Shown here one piece after another: positions 1 to 6,376 of a stretch of DNA of 11,567 nt; position 1 is the first letter of the stretch; each line of letters begins with the position of its first letter. Made by a program: the position numbers and the translations under genes. The notes below the pieces were generated by a model that ran no database searches, was not told where the DNA came from, and saw only the letters and a program-made list of their open reading frames with translations. The stretch is from an uncultured Bacteroidales bacterium (GTDB lineage Bacteria > Bacteroidota > Bacteroidia > Bacteroidales > WCHB1-69), in NCBI GenBank assembly GCA_900321845.1, contig ONXT01000150.1, forward strand, positions 1-11,567, given 5' to 3'.

Positions 1-391
1 CCTCGTTGCCCAAAACAATGGCAACCTTCTCCCCCGACGTCAACTGGAAATCGTTCAACATGATGGAGGTGTCCACTTGCTCCACCGCATAAACCAAATA
101 CCCCTGCGCCTTCACTGCCTTCACCGCCTCCACGACATCTGGGTAATACTGCCAATCCACGGACTCGGTGGCCCCCAACGCCGTCTTCGCAATCTCCTTA
201 TGGGGCGGACGGGCGGTGATACCGCACAAAAGCAACCGCTCCACAGAAAACCCGTCACAGGTGCGGAATATCGAACCGACATTATACATACTGCGCACAT
301 TATCCAAAACAACCACCATCGGCGTTTTCGCCTGACGCTTATACTCCTCCGTGGAAACACGGTGCAATTCATCCATTGACAATTTCTTCAT
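1..391 (-). CDS. SpoU/TrmH-family RNA 2'-O-methyltransferase, C-terminus cut by window edge
   Basis: Translating the minus strand from the ATG at 389-391 gives 130 residues with no stop before the left edge. The protein probably transfers a methyl group from S-adenosylmethionine to a ribose 2'-OH of tRNA or rRNA through the knotted SPOUT fold. Visible signs are motif 1 at residues 31-44 (NVRSMYNVGSIFRT), which carries the conserved Asn and Arg, a KTALGATESVDW stretch near 69-80, and the start of motif 2 (VLGNE) at 126-130, just where the window ends. Motif 3 lies outside. Bacteroidetes proteins of this short type are, from memory, about 175-180 residues, so roughly three quarters is present. 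It starts 69 bases after the trmN6-like gene and has no recognisable promoter, so it is probably the last visible gene of the rimM unit. The family is clear; the RNA target is not. Confidence 0.88.
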   Translation of the reverse strand, partial: MKKLSMDELHRVSTEEYKRQAKTPMVVVLDNVRSMYNVGSIFRTCDGFSVERLLLCGITARPPHKEIAKTALGATESVDWQYYPDVVEAVKAVKAQGYLVYAVEQVDTSIMLNDFQLTSGEKVAIVLGNE

Positions 392-460
392 ATCAGTTCA
401 TAATTATTAATTCATCTTGCATTCCAATCCATAGTAATCTGACGGTGATCGTATTCACAA

Positions 461-1201
461 TTACTGATCACTATTCATATTTATATAAAACTGCTTCGTT
501 AAAGCGATATATTCAGGAGTGAAACCGCCAGAAGCATCCCGAATGGTAAGGGAGGATCTGTGAATTTCATTCTTACGTTTGGCGAATCCCAAGATTCGGC
601 GGTGGGCCGGCTTGGTGGGTGTGGGATAGACATCCACAATTTCTGCTAAATTCAGACTTGTTTGGGCAATTTTAACAAACTCCTCGCTTTCGGCAACAGG
701 CAAAATCAGGTAAAAAAGTCCTTCGTCGGCGAGAAACTCCGAAGCCTTACGAGCGAGAACCGCAAAAGGGAGATTCTCGTCGCGGTGCTTGCTTTGCAAA
801 CGCTTCGCATCCGACGGCTTCAGGGAATCTGCGAAAAATGGCGGATTACTAACGATGAGATCGAAATCTTTCATCGTAAAATCTTGAAGAGCAATTTGTT
901 GAAACACAAAATGTTGGAAAGCGCGTTCCTGATTGAAGGCCTCCGCATTTTCCATCGATTCCTGAATAGAGGGTGCATCAATGTCAATTCCCACGACAGA
1001 GAAATCAGTTTCGCGGTTTGCAATCAGCCGGTCGGCAATGCAGAAACCGATGACTCCGCAGCCGCAGCCCACATCCAATATCCGCACTGGCCGACGGAGC
1101 GGTACCGCCGCAGCCAACAACACGCTGTCCGTTCCGATTTTGAGACTGGAACGGTCGTGACGGAGGGAAAAACGGCGAAAGCGGAAGAGATCTGTTGACA
1201 T
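461..1201 (-). CDS. trmN6: tRNA1(Val) (adenine-37-N6)-methyltransferase, TrmN6/YfiC type
   Basis: A 246-residue class I SAM-dependent methyltransferase. Characterised TrmN6 methylates N6 of A37 in tRNA-Val. The N-terminus (FRFRRFSLRHDRSSLKIGTD, residues 6-25) matches the family hallmark FxFKQFxIxHDRxxMKVGTD. SAM-binding motif I is LDVGCGCGVIG (42-52), an acidic motif II is GIDID (71-75), and the catalytic NPPFF, typical of N6-adenine methyltransferases, is at 119-123. The length fits the family. It follows rimM after 30 bases and is probably co-transcribed with it, placing a tRNA modification gene beside a ribosome maturation factor. A 6-bp inverted repeat spans the stop codon but lacks a U-tract. 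The fold is certain; the exact tRNA target rests on the N-terminal hallmark. Confidence 0.9.
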   Translation of the reverse strand: MSTDLFRFRRFSLRHDRSSLKIGTDSVLLAAAVPLRRPVRILDVGCGCGVIGFCIADRLIANRETDFSVVGIDIDAPSIQESMENAEAFNQERAFQHFVFQQIALQDFTMKDFDLIVSNPPFFADSLKPSDAKRLQSKHRDENLPFAVLARKASEFLADEGLFYLILPVAESEEFVKIAQTSLNLAEIVDVYPTPTKPAHRRILGFAKRKNEIHRSSLTIRDASGGFTPEYIALTKQFYINMNSDQ

Positions 1202-1231
1202 TGATATCGAATCAAATTTCTACATCATCCA

Positions 1232-1771
1232 TCATTCCTCATCGTTTCTATCTCCCAGATAGATGTCAATCAACCCTTCGGGCGCGTGGATAGTGATGGT
1301 TTTATGATCGCGGTCCACGTCATCAAAAATTTCGTCAACGGCGGGAATGAGGATTTCGGTTCCGTTATTATCGACGACCATAATGGAGTGGCTGCTGACA
1401 TCGATGAAGTCCTTGCAAGTACCGATGTTTCCTTTTTCCGCATCGATGACCGAGAATCCGACAACTTCGTGATAATAGAATTTGTTGCCGGAGAGCGGAG
1501 GCAGTTCGCTGAGGGGAAGATAGAGTTCGGATTTCAGCAGGCTCTTGGCGTCGTCGCCATCCACATCGGCGAACTTGACGATGGCGGTTCTATCGCCACG
1601 CAACTGGATTTCGTCAATCATATAGGGGATGTACTCATTGCCCTCAAGGATGAACACAGCGCGGAGGTCCTTGTATTTCTCTGGTTCGTCCGTATCCAGA
1701 TAAGCGATGAGCTGTCCTTTGTAGCCGAAGGGCTTGGTGATGAGTCCGAGGTAAAAATATTCGTTATTCAT
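1232..1771 (-). CDS. rimM: 16S rRNA processing / 30S maturation factor RimM
   Basis: A 179-residue protein when started at the ATG at 1769-1771. An upstream in-frame ATG at 1829-1831 would add 20 residues, but it lies within the -7 promoter element, so the shorter start is preferred. RimM binds ribosomal protein S19 and helps mature the head of the 30S subunit. The N-terminal RimM barrel begins YLGLITKPFGYKGQ (7-20), and the C-terminal PRC-barrel has EVVGFSVID (102-110) and the conserved end ILIPAVDEIFDDVD...PEGLIDIYL (140-172). The length is typical. In many bacteria rimM sits next to rpsP; here it lies just downstream of the rpsE terminator with its own promoter, and heads a unit with two RNA methyltransferase genes. 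A leader hairpin lies between promoter and start. Confidence 0.95.
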   Translation of the reverse strand: MNNEYFYLGLITKPFGYKGQLIAYLDTDEPEKYKDLRAVFILEGNEYIPYMIDEIQLRGDRTAIVKFADVDGDDAKSLLKSELYLPLSELPPLSGNKFYYHEVVGFSVIDAEKGNIGTCKDFIDVSSHSIMVVDNNGTEILIPAVDEIFDDVDRDHKTITIHAPEGLIDIYLGDRNDEE

Positions 1772-1791
1772 AATATATATTGTAGAAAGAA

Positions 1792-1811
1792 GGACGTGAT
1801 TTGTCACATCC
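1792..1811 (-). promoter_or_regulatory. hairpin in the rimM leader
   Basis: The minus-strand RNA can form GGAUGUGA-CAAA-UCACGUCC: eight pairs, one of them U.G, closing a four-base loop. It lies between the predicted transcription start (about 1824) and the rimM ATG at 1771, and is followed by a pyrimidine-rich UUCUUUCU run. It could act as a weak attenuator or as a stabilising 5' structure. The pairing is seen; the function is inferred. Confidence 0.4.
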
Positions 1812-1828
1812 CGAAAAATAAGTCGCTG

Positions 1829-1859
1829 CAAAAATACGAAAAAAGGGATTTAAATTCAA
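1829..1859 (-). promoter_or_regulatory. Bacteroidetes-type promoter for rimM
   Basis: The -7 element TATTTTTG (1836 down to 1829) matches TAnnTTTG, the consensus for the Bacteroidetes primary sigma factor. A -33 TTG lies at 1859-1857, exactly 20 bases upstream. The -33 element is inside the T-tract of the rpsE terminator. The predicted start near 1824 gives a leader of about 50 bases before rimM. Confidence 0.75.
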
Positions 1860-1884
1860 AAAGTCCTCAACGAAGAGGACTTTT
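1857..1884 (-). terminator. intrinsic terminator after rpsE
   Basis: A perfect 10-bp inverted repeat (1859-1868 with 1875-1884) encloses a six-base loop. On the minus strand it reads AAAAGTCCTC, TTCGTT, GAGGAC, then TTTTT at 1862-1858. It begins 43 bases after the rpsE stop and ends the ribosomal protein transcript. Because the A/T arms are symmetrical it could also work on the plus strand, but there is no plus-strand gene to its left to need it. Confidence 0.85.
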
Positions 1885-1927
1885 CAACATTAAAACCCTT
1901 TAAAACAAGAAAAACAAGTGGTATGGA

Positions 1928-2446
1928 TTAGCCGTTGAAGACTTGATCCAGACCTATGCCTCTAACTTGTGCAACAGTATAAGGATCGCGCAGTTGAGAG
2001 AGGGCCTTGAAGGTGGCCTTCACTACGCTGTGAGGGTTGGAAGAGCCTTTGGACTTGGCCAAAACGTTCTTCACGCCGACGCTTTCAAGAACGGCACGCA
2101 TAGCACCACCAGCGATGACACCAGTACCAGGTGCTGCGGGTTTCATGAAAACGAGGGAACCGCTGTACTTACCTTCTTGTGAATGAGGAATCGTACCATT
2201 AAGGACAGGAACCTTGATGAGGTTTTTCTTTGCATCATCGATACCTTTGGCGATGGCGGCGGAAACTTCCTTGGCTTTGCCGAGGCCGTAACCCACGATA
2301 CCATTTTCATTGCCAACGACAACGATGGCGGAGAAGCTGAAAGTTCTACCACCCTTGGTAACTTTTGTGACTCTATTAACGTGAACCAGACGATCCTTGA
2401 ATTCGATATCGTTGGCTTTTACTCTTTTAACATTTACATTTGACAT
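1928..2446 (-). CDS. rpsE: 30S ribosomal protein S5 (uS5)
   Basis: A 172-residue uS5. It sits on the back of the 30S subunit near the mRNA entry tunnel, where it affects decoding accuracy and helps form the helicase centre with S3 and S4. The N-terminal double-stranded-RNA-binding-like domain runs from about residue 17 (DRLVHVNRVTKVTKGGRTFS) to 80 and includes the GYGLGKAKEV signature (52-61). The C-terminal domain contains PAAPGTGVIAGGAMRAVLE (103-121). The start is supported by an AGGA ribosome binding site 5 to 8 bases upstream. It is the last gene of the operon here, followed by a terminator; in the usual order rpmD, rplO and secY would come next, and they are absent. Confidence 0.97.
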   Translation of the reverse strand: MSNVNVKRVKANDIEFKDRLVHVNRVTKVTKGGRTFSFSAIVVVGNENGIVGYGLGKAKEVSAAIAKGIDDAKKNLIKVPVLNGTIPHSQEGKYSGSLVFMKPAAPGTGVIAGGAMRAVLESVGVKNVLAKSKGSSNPHSVVKATFKALSQLRDPYTVAQVRGIGLDQVFNG

Positions 2447-2458
2447 AGATTCCTCGTT

Positions 2459-2815
2459 TTAGAATTTTAAACCACCTTCTCTGGCAGCGTCGGCCAAAGA
2501 TTTAACTCTACCATGATACAAATAGCCGTTACGGTCGAAAACCACTTCGCTGATGCCGGCAGCCACAGCCTTTTCAGCAACGTTTTTGCCAACGATAGCG
2601 GCTTTTTCGCTCTTGGTGATTTTCTGGTCGCGGATTTCTGCTACTGCAGAAGAAGCGGATACGATTGTTTGTCCTGCAACATCGTCAATCAATTGAACAT
2701 AAATATCGCGGTTGCTTCTGAAAACGGACATTCTCGGACGTTGGGCAGTACCGCTGATGACTTTGCGGACACGCTGTTTAATCCTATTTCTTCTATAAAT
2801 TTTTTTATTTGCCAT
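2459..2815 (-). CDS. rplR: 50S ribosomal protein L18 (uL18)
   Basis: A 118-residue uL18, the usual bacterial length. L18 binds 5S rRNA and, together with L5, mounts it on the central protuberance of the 50S subunit. The basic N-terminus (NKKIYRRNRIKQRVRK, 3-18) precedes the conserved RPRMSVFRSNRDIYVQLID (26-44), and the family-typical end VFDRNGYLYHGRVKSLADAA runs from 92 to 111, closing with REGGLKF. It lies 21 bases after rplF and 12 bases before rpsE, so it is clearly within the same transcript. The A-rich upstream region has no strong Shine-Dalgarno. Nothing unusual was seen. Confidence 0.97.
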   Translation of the reverse strand: MANKKIYRRNRIKQRVRKVISGTAQRPRMSVFRSNRDIYVQLIDDVAGQTIVSASSAVAEIRDQKITKSEKAAIVGKNVAEKAVAAGISEVVFDRNGYLYHGRVKSLADAAREGGLKF

Positions 2816-2836
2816 TGTACTAAATTTTTAAGACGA

Positions 2837-3403
2837 TTATTTATCAGCGGACTTACCAGCTTTCTTTCTGACTTCTTCGCCGACGAAGCGGATACCTTTG
2901 CCTTTGTATGGTTCGGGTTTACGATAGGAGCGGATCTTGTTGGCTACTTGTCCGAGAAGTTGTTTATCGATGGATTTCAGGATAATAATCGGGTCTTTAC
3001 CTTTTTCGGTGACGGTTTCGACCTTGATTTCCGGAGCCAGTTCGAAAACGAGGTTATGGGAATAACCGAGGCTCAGGGTAAGGAGTTGTCCTTGTGATTC
3101 GGCCTTGAAGGCGACGCCGACGAGTTGTTGTCTGACTTCGAATCCTTCGGAAACGCCCTTTACCATATTGGCAACGAGGGCGCGATACAAACCGTGGAAG
3201 GATTTGTGGCGTTTATCCTGGCTGCCTTCGGGGGTCTCGAGTTTGATGTGTCCGTCTTCGACAGAAACCTTGATGTCGGGGGAAACCTTTTGAGAAAGCT
3301 CGCCTAACTTACCTTTGACGGTAACGAGATTGTGGTCATCGACCTTTACTTCTACGCCTTGTGGAATGGCGATGGGTAATTTTCCTATTCTTGATTGTGA
3401 CAT
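2837..3403 (-). CDS. rplF: 50S ribosomal protein L6 (uL6)
   Basis: A 188-residue uL6, which binds helix 97 of 23S rRNA next to the sarcin-ricin loop and supports the GTPase centre. The start RIGKLPIAIPQGVEV (5-19) is typical, the two repeated L6 folds span about 10-83 and 90-170, and the L6 signature PEPYKGKGIRF is at 163-173. A strong AGGAGG Shine-Dalgarno (3417 down to 3412) sits 8 bases before the ATG and only one base past the rpsH stop, one of the few clear ones in this operon. The tail is short and basic (KKAGKSADK). Nothing is missing. Confidence 0.97.
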   Translation of the reverse strand: MSQSRIGKLPIAIPQGVEVKVDDHNLVTVKGKLGELSQKVSPDIKVSVEDGHIKLETPEGSQDKRHKSFHGLYRALVANMVKGVSEGFEVRQQLVGVAFKAESQGQLLTLSLGYSHNLVFELAPEIKVETVTEKGKDPIIILKSIDKQLLGQVANKIRSYRKPEPYKGKGIRFVGEEVRKKAGKSADK

Positions 3404-3418
3404 AATTCTTTCCTCCTA

Positions 3419-3817
3419 TTAACTAATGTAACACAAAACCTCACCGCCAACGTGTTGTGCTTTGGCTTCTTTGTCGGTCATCATGCCGTGAGAGGTGGAG
3501 ACGATGGCGATGCCGAGACCGTTCATGACGGAGGGCAAGTTGTCGGCGCCCACGTATTGGCGAAGGCCGGGACGGCTCACACGCTTAAGGGTGGCGATGG
3601 CTGACTGTTTGGTTACGGGATGATACTTCAGGGCGATTTTAATCATTGCCGGATGAACATCTTCCACGATTTTATAATTCAAAATGTATCCCTTTTCAAA
3701 CAAGATTTTGGTCATTTCCTTCTTCGTCTTGGAGGCGGGGATTTCTACGACTTTATGATTCGCCATGATGGCGTTTCTCAATCTGGTCAAATAATCTGCT
3801 ATCGGATCTGTATTCAT
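3419..3817 (-). CDS. rpsH: 30S ribosomal protein S8 (uS8)
   Basis: A 132-residue uS8, a primary 16S rRNA binder (helix 21) needed early in assembly of the 30S platform. The N-terminus TDPIADYLTRLRNAIMANH (3-21) and the C-terminal signature GLGIAIVSTSHGMMTDKEA (100-118) are diagnostic, and the length is standard. In Escherichia coli S8 also represses the spc operon by binding mRNA near the start of rplE. I could not identify an equivalent site here by eye. It lies 21 bases after rpsN and 15 bases before rplF. Confidence 0.97.
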   Translation of the reverse strand: MNTDPIADYLTRLRNAIMANHKVVEIPASKTKKEMTKILFEKGYILNYKIVEDVHPAMIKIALKYHPVTKQSAIATLKRVSRPGLRQYVGADNLPSVMNGLGIAIVSTSHGMMTDKEAKAQHVGGEVLCYIS

Positions 3818-3838
3818 AACTGTTTCTCTTAATTAATT

Positions 3839-4144
3839 TTACCAACTTGCTTTTTTAACGCCCGGAAGCAATCCAGCCAAAGCCATTTCTCTAAAATTAA
3901 TACGAGAAATACCGAATTGGCGCATGTAGCCCTTTGGACGGCCCGTCAATTTGCAGCGGTTGTGCATTCTAATAGGATTTGAATTCGGAGGAAGCTGTTG
4001 CAATGCCTTCACTGCGGCTTCTTTTTCATCGGTATATTCGCTGCCCGTGTTGATGATTTTCTTCAGTTCGGCACGTTTAGCGGCATACTTAGCGACCATT
4101 TTCGCTCTTTTGACTTCTCTTGCTTTTAATGATTCCTTTGCCAT
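3839..4144 (-). CDS. rpsN: 30S ribosomal protein S14 (uS14), zinc-free long form
   Basis: A 101-residue uS14, which binds the 3' major domain of 16S rRNA in the 30S head. It is the long, zinc-independent form: only one cysteine (C64 in NRCKLTGRPKGY, 62-73) is present, and the CxxC pairs of the short zinc ribbon form are missing. Other family marks are the start AKESLKAREVKRAKMV (2-17), NSNPIRMHNRC (54-64) and the end PGVKKASW (94-101). The start lies only 3 bases after the rplE stop, suggesting coupled translation. Long-form S14 is normal for Bacteroidetes. Confidence 0.97.
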   Translation of the reverse strand: MAKESLKAREVKRAKMVAKYAAKRAELKKIINTGSEYTDEKEAAVKALQQLPPNSNPIRMHNRCKLTGRPKGYMRQFGISRINFREMALAGLLPGVKKASW

Positions 4145-4147
4145 ATC

Positions 4148-4702
4148 CTATTTCTGATTTTTAAATGGTAATCCAAATTCTTTTAACAATGCGAGGCATT
4201 CCTTGTCGTTTTGGGCGGAAGTAACGAAGGTGATGTCCATACCGTTGATTTTCGCCACTTTGTCGAGGTCGATTTCGGGGAAGATGATTTGTTCGGGGAT
4301 GCCGAGCGTGTAGTTGCCTCTTCCGTCGAAGCCCTTGTCGCTGATGCCTCTGAAGTCTCTAATACGGGGGATAGAAACGGAAATCAGACGATCGAGGAAT
4401 TCGTACATGCGTTCGCCGCGAAGGGTTACGCGGACGCCGATGGGCATGCCTTTTCTCAATTTGAAGTTGGAGATATCCTTCTTTGACTTGGTGGCGACGG
4501 CTTTCTGGCCGGCGATCAGGGTCATTTCCTGAACTCCGATGTCGATTAATTTCTTATCTGCGATGCCGAACTTGCCAAGACCTTGGTTCAGACAGATCTT
4601 CTTAAGTCTGGGGATACGCATAATGGAATGGAAACCAAATTGTTCCTTCAGTGCGGGAACTACTTCCTTGTCATATTTTTCTTTATATCTCGGTACGTAC
4701 AT
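4148..4702 (-). CDS. rplE: 50S ribosomal protein L5 (uL5)
   Basis: A 184-residue uL5, which binds 5S rRNA in the central protuberance and contacts the P-site tRNA. Family motifs are RIPRLKKICLNQGLG (29-43), ATKSKKDISNFKLRKGMPIG (70-89), VTLRGERMYEFLDRL (92-106) and FDGRGNYTLGIPEQIIFPEI (125-144). The start codon overlaps the rplX stop by one base (TAATG), and a strong GGGGAGGAG ribosome binding site lies inside the end of rplX at 4719-4711. This arrangement shows translational coupling of the two genes. Confidence 0.97.
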   Translation of the reverse strand: MYVPRYKEKYDKEVVPALKEQFGFHSIMRIPRLKKICLNQGLGKFGIADKKLIDIGVQEMTLIAGQKAVATKSKKDISNFKLRKGMPIGVRVTLRGERMYEFLDRLISVSIPRIRDFRGISDKGFDGRGNYTLGIPEQIIFPEIDLDKVAKINGMDITFVTSAQNDKECLALLKEFGLPFKNQK

Positions 4703-5016
4703 TATTTGATCTCCTCCCCTGATTTTTTTGAATATCTAACTAATTTACCATTTTCGCCCATTCTTCTGCCGATGCGGGAAGCAACGCCTTTGGAATCCAG
4801 AACCATGAGGTTGGAAATGTGAATGGGGGCTTCTTGTTTAACGATACCGCCCTGAGGGTTCTTGGCGCTGGCCTTGGTATGCTTTGACACCATATTCACA
4901 CCCTCGACGATGGCACGGTACTTTTCTCTGTCCACCATTAAGATTTTGCCAGTAGCGCCTTTCGCTTCTCCGGCCAAAACCTTAACCATGTCGCCTTTTT
5001 TAACGTGAATTTTCAT
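4702..5016 (-). CDS. rplX: 50S ribosomal protein L24 (uL24)
   Basis: A 104-residue uL24, an assembly initiator that binds the 5' end of 23S rRNA near the exit tunnel. The KOW motif is at about residues 7-33 (KGDMVKVLAGEAKGATGKIL). It is followed by VNMVSKHTKAS (40-50), NPQGGIVKQEAPIHISNL (53-70) and a basic end. It follows rplN after 53 bases, the widest gap inside the operon, where I found no TAnnTTTG promoter. The A-rich leader (AATCAAAATCAAACAAAATG) replaces a Shine-Dalgarno. Confidence 0.96.
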   Translation of the reverse strand: MKIHVKKGDMVKVLAGEAKGATGKILMVDREKYRAIVEGVNMVSKHTKASAKNPQGGIVKQEAPIHISNLMVLDSKGVASRIGRRMGENGKLVRYSKKSGEEIK

Positions 5017-5069
5017 TTTGTTTGATTTTGATTAATATTCAATTGGTCTTTGTCAATTGTTTCTGTTGA

Positions 5070-5438
5070 TTAAAGAACTTCGGGTGCGAGGGAAACGATC
5101 TTGAGGAATTGTTTCTCGCGGAGTTCGCGGGCAACGGGTCCGAAGATACGGGTACCGCGGAGTTCGTCGGTGCCGGTGAGGAGGACCACTGCGTTGTCGT
5201 CGAAGCGGATGTAGGAGCCGTCCTGTCTTCTGACGTGTTTCTTCGTTCTCACAACGACTGCCTTGGAAACGGCGCCTTTTTTGATATTGCCGGAGGGGAT
5301 GGCGCTTTTTACAGCGACAACGATCTTATCGCCCACAGAGGCATATCTTTTCTTCGTTCCACCCAAGACGCGGATGCACAAAACTTCCTTTGCACCGCTG
5401 TTATCTGCAACAGCTAATCTTGTTTCTTGTTGTACCAT
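5070..5438 (-). CDS. rplN: 50S ribosomal protein L14 (uL14)
   Basis: A 122-residue uL14, which lies at the subunit interface, forms bridge B8 and is the site where the RsfS silencing factor docks. The start MVQQETRLAVADNSGAKEVL (1-20), the L14 signature over about residues 60-86 (VVVRTKKHVRRQDGSYIRFD) and the end REKQFLKIVSLAPEVL (107-122) leave no doubt, and the length equals the common bacterial one. In Escherichia coli this is the first gene of the spc operon. Here it follows rpsQ by only 11 bases, so the S10-type and spc-type parts form one transcript. Confidence 0.98.
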   Translation of the reverse strand: MVQQETRLAVADNSGAKEVLCIRVLGGTKKRYASVGDKIVVAVKSAIPSGNIKKGAVSKAVVVRTKKHVRRQDGSYIRFDDNAVVLLTGTDELRGTRIFGPVARELREKQFLKIVSLAPEVL

Positions 5439-5449
5439 AACTATTTAAA

Positions 5450-5707
5450 CTATTTAGCTTTTTCAATGATTTCTACTAAGCGCCAGCACTTGTTTTTGCT
5501 GAGCGGTCTGGTTTCCATAACCTTGACGCGATCGCCGATGCCGCATTCGTTCTTCTCGTCGTGGGCCATCAGCTTGGTGGTTCTCTTTAAGAATTTCCCG
5601 TACTTCGGATGCTTGAGCTTACGTTCAACGCTAACGACGATGGATTTTTCCATTTTGTTGCTGGTGACGAGTCCTTCTCTGACTTTTCTTCTATTTCTTT
5701 CTTCCAT
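5450..5707 (-). CDS. rpsQ: 30S ribosomal protein S17 (uS17)
   Basis: An 85-residue uS17, an early-binding 30S protein that holds 16S rRNA helices 7 and 11. Typical parts are RKVREGLVTSNKMEKSIVV (7-25), HPKYGKFLKRTTKLMAHDE (33-51) and the S17 signature GDRVKVMETRPLSKNKCW (58-75). The length fits the family. It lies 17 bases after rpmC and 11 before rplN. Nothing unusual was seen. Confidence 0.97.
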   Translation of the reverse strand: MEERNRRKVREGLVTSNKMEKSIVVSVERKLKHPKYGKFLKRTTKLMAHDEKNECGIGDRVKVMETRPLSKNKCWRLVEIIEKAK

Positions 5708-5724
5708 GATATGGTATTCTTAAA

Positions 5725-5922
5725 TTATTTTGATTCTAATTCACGTCTGCGGAGTTCGGTTTCAAGCCTTGCGATGTTGCGTCTCAGCTCTTTGATGGTC
5801 TGAGGATTTTCAACAGGAGAAACTGCATGAGACAATTTCATTTTAACCAGACGTTCTTTTTCAAGTGCCAGTCTTTCAATCATGTCAGAGGTGGCGAGTT
5901 CTGTAATAACTTGTTGTTTCAT
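5725..5922 (-). CDS. rpmC: 50S ribosomal protein L29 (uL29)
   Basis: A 65-residue uL29, a small two-helix protein at the rim of the polypeptide exit tunnel that helps form the docking site for trigger factor and SRP. The first helix spans about residues 8-30 (ELATSDMIERLALEKERLV). The second contains the family signature NPQTIKELRRNIARLETEL (39-57). Length and charge pattern are typical of Bacteroidetes L29. It follows rplP by 6 bases and precedes rpsQ by 17. Confidence 0.96.
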   Translation of the reverse strand: MKQQVITELATSDMIERLALEKERLVKMKLSHAVSPVENPQTIKELRRNIARLETELRRRELESK

Positions 5923-5928
5923 AGCCTA

Positions 5929-6354
5929 TTAATTTTCTTCTGAATAATCTCTTCTAACGACGAACTTAGTGGCGACCGGCAATTTCTGGGCACCGAGGCG
6001 GAGGGCTTCCTTGGCTACTGCGTAGGGAACGCCGTCGGCTTCGAACAGGATGCGGCCTGGGCTGATACGGGCGGCGAAGAACTCGGGAGTTCCCTTACCT
6101 TTACCCATACGTACGTCCAGCGGCTTGCGGGTGACGGGTTTGTCGGGGAATACGCGAATCCAGAGTTGGCCTTCACGTTTCATGTAACGGGTGATGGCCT
6201 GACGTGCTGCCTCGATTTGGCGAGCGGAAAGCCAATGTTCTTCAAGGGTCTTGATGGCGAACGAACCGAACGCGATTTCCGCACCGCGTTTGGTGATGCT
6301 CTTCATTCTCCCCTTCTGTGGTCTTCTATATTTAGTCTTTTTGGGTTGTAACAT
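5929..6354 (-). CDS. rplP: 50S ribosomal protein L16 (uL16)
   Basis: A 141-residue uL16, a late-assembling protein near the A site that helps position the CCA end of tRNA and shape the peptidyl transferase centre. Diagnostic are the start MLQPKKTKYRRPQKGRMK (1-18), GQLWIRVFPDKPVTRKPLDV (62-81) and RMGKGKGTPEFFAARISPGR (82-101). Arg82 corresponds to the arginine that is hydroxylated by YcfD (RoxA) in Escherichia coli; whether it is modified here cannot be told. It lies 22 bases after rpsC and 6 before rpmC. Confidence 0.98.
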   Translation of the reverse strand: MLQPKKTKYRRPQKGRMKSITKRGAEIAFGSFAIKTLEEHWLSARQIEAARQAITRYMKREGQLWIRVFPDKPVTRKPLDVRMGKGKGTPEFFAARISPGRILFEADGVPYAVAKEALRLGAQKLPVATKFVVRRDYSEEN

Positions 6355-6376
6355 GACTCAGATATTTAGGTGGTTA

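Noticed and set aside
445..471. GTGATC and GATCAC inverted repeat at the end of the trmN6-like gene
   Set aside because: The stem is only 6 bp with a 15-base loop, it overlaps the stop codon and no U-tract follows, so a terminator is not supported.
662..1198. Open plus-strand frame of 178 codons opposite trmN6
   Set aside because: It has no family resemblance and lies fully antisense to a clear methyltransferase gene.
3839..4144. Loss of the zinc site in S14 as an anomaly
   Set aside because: This is the ordinary long zinc-free form of S14, also normal in Bacteroidetes.
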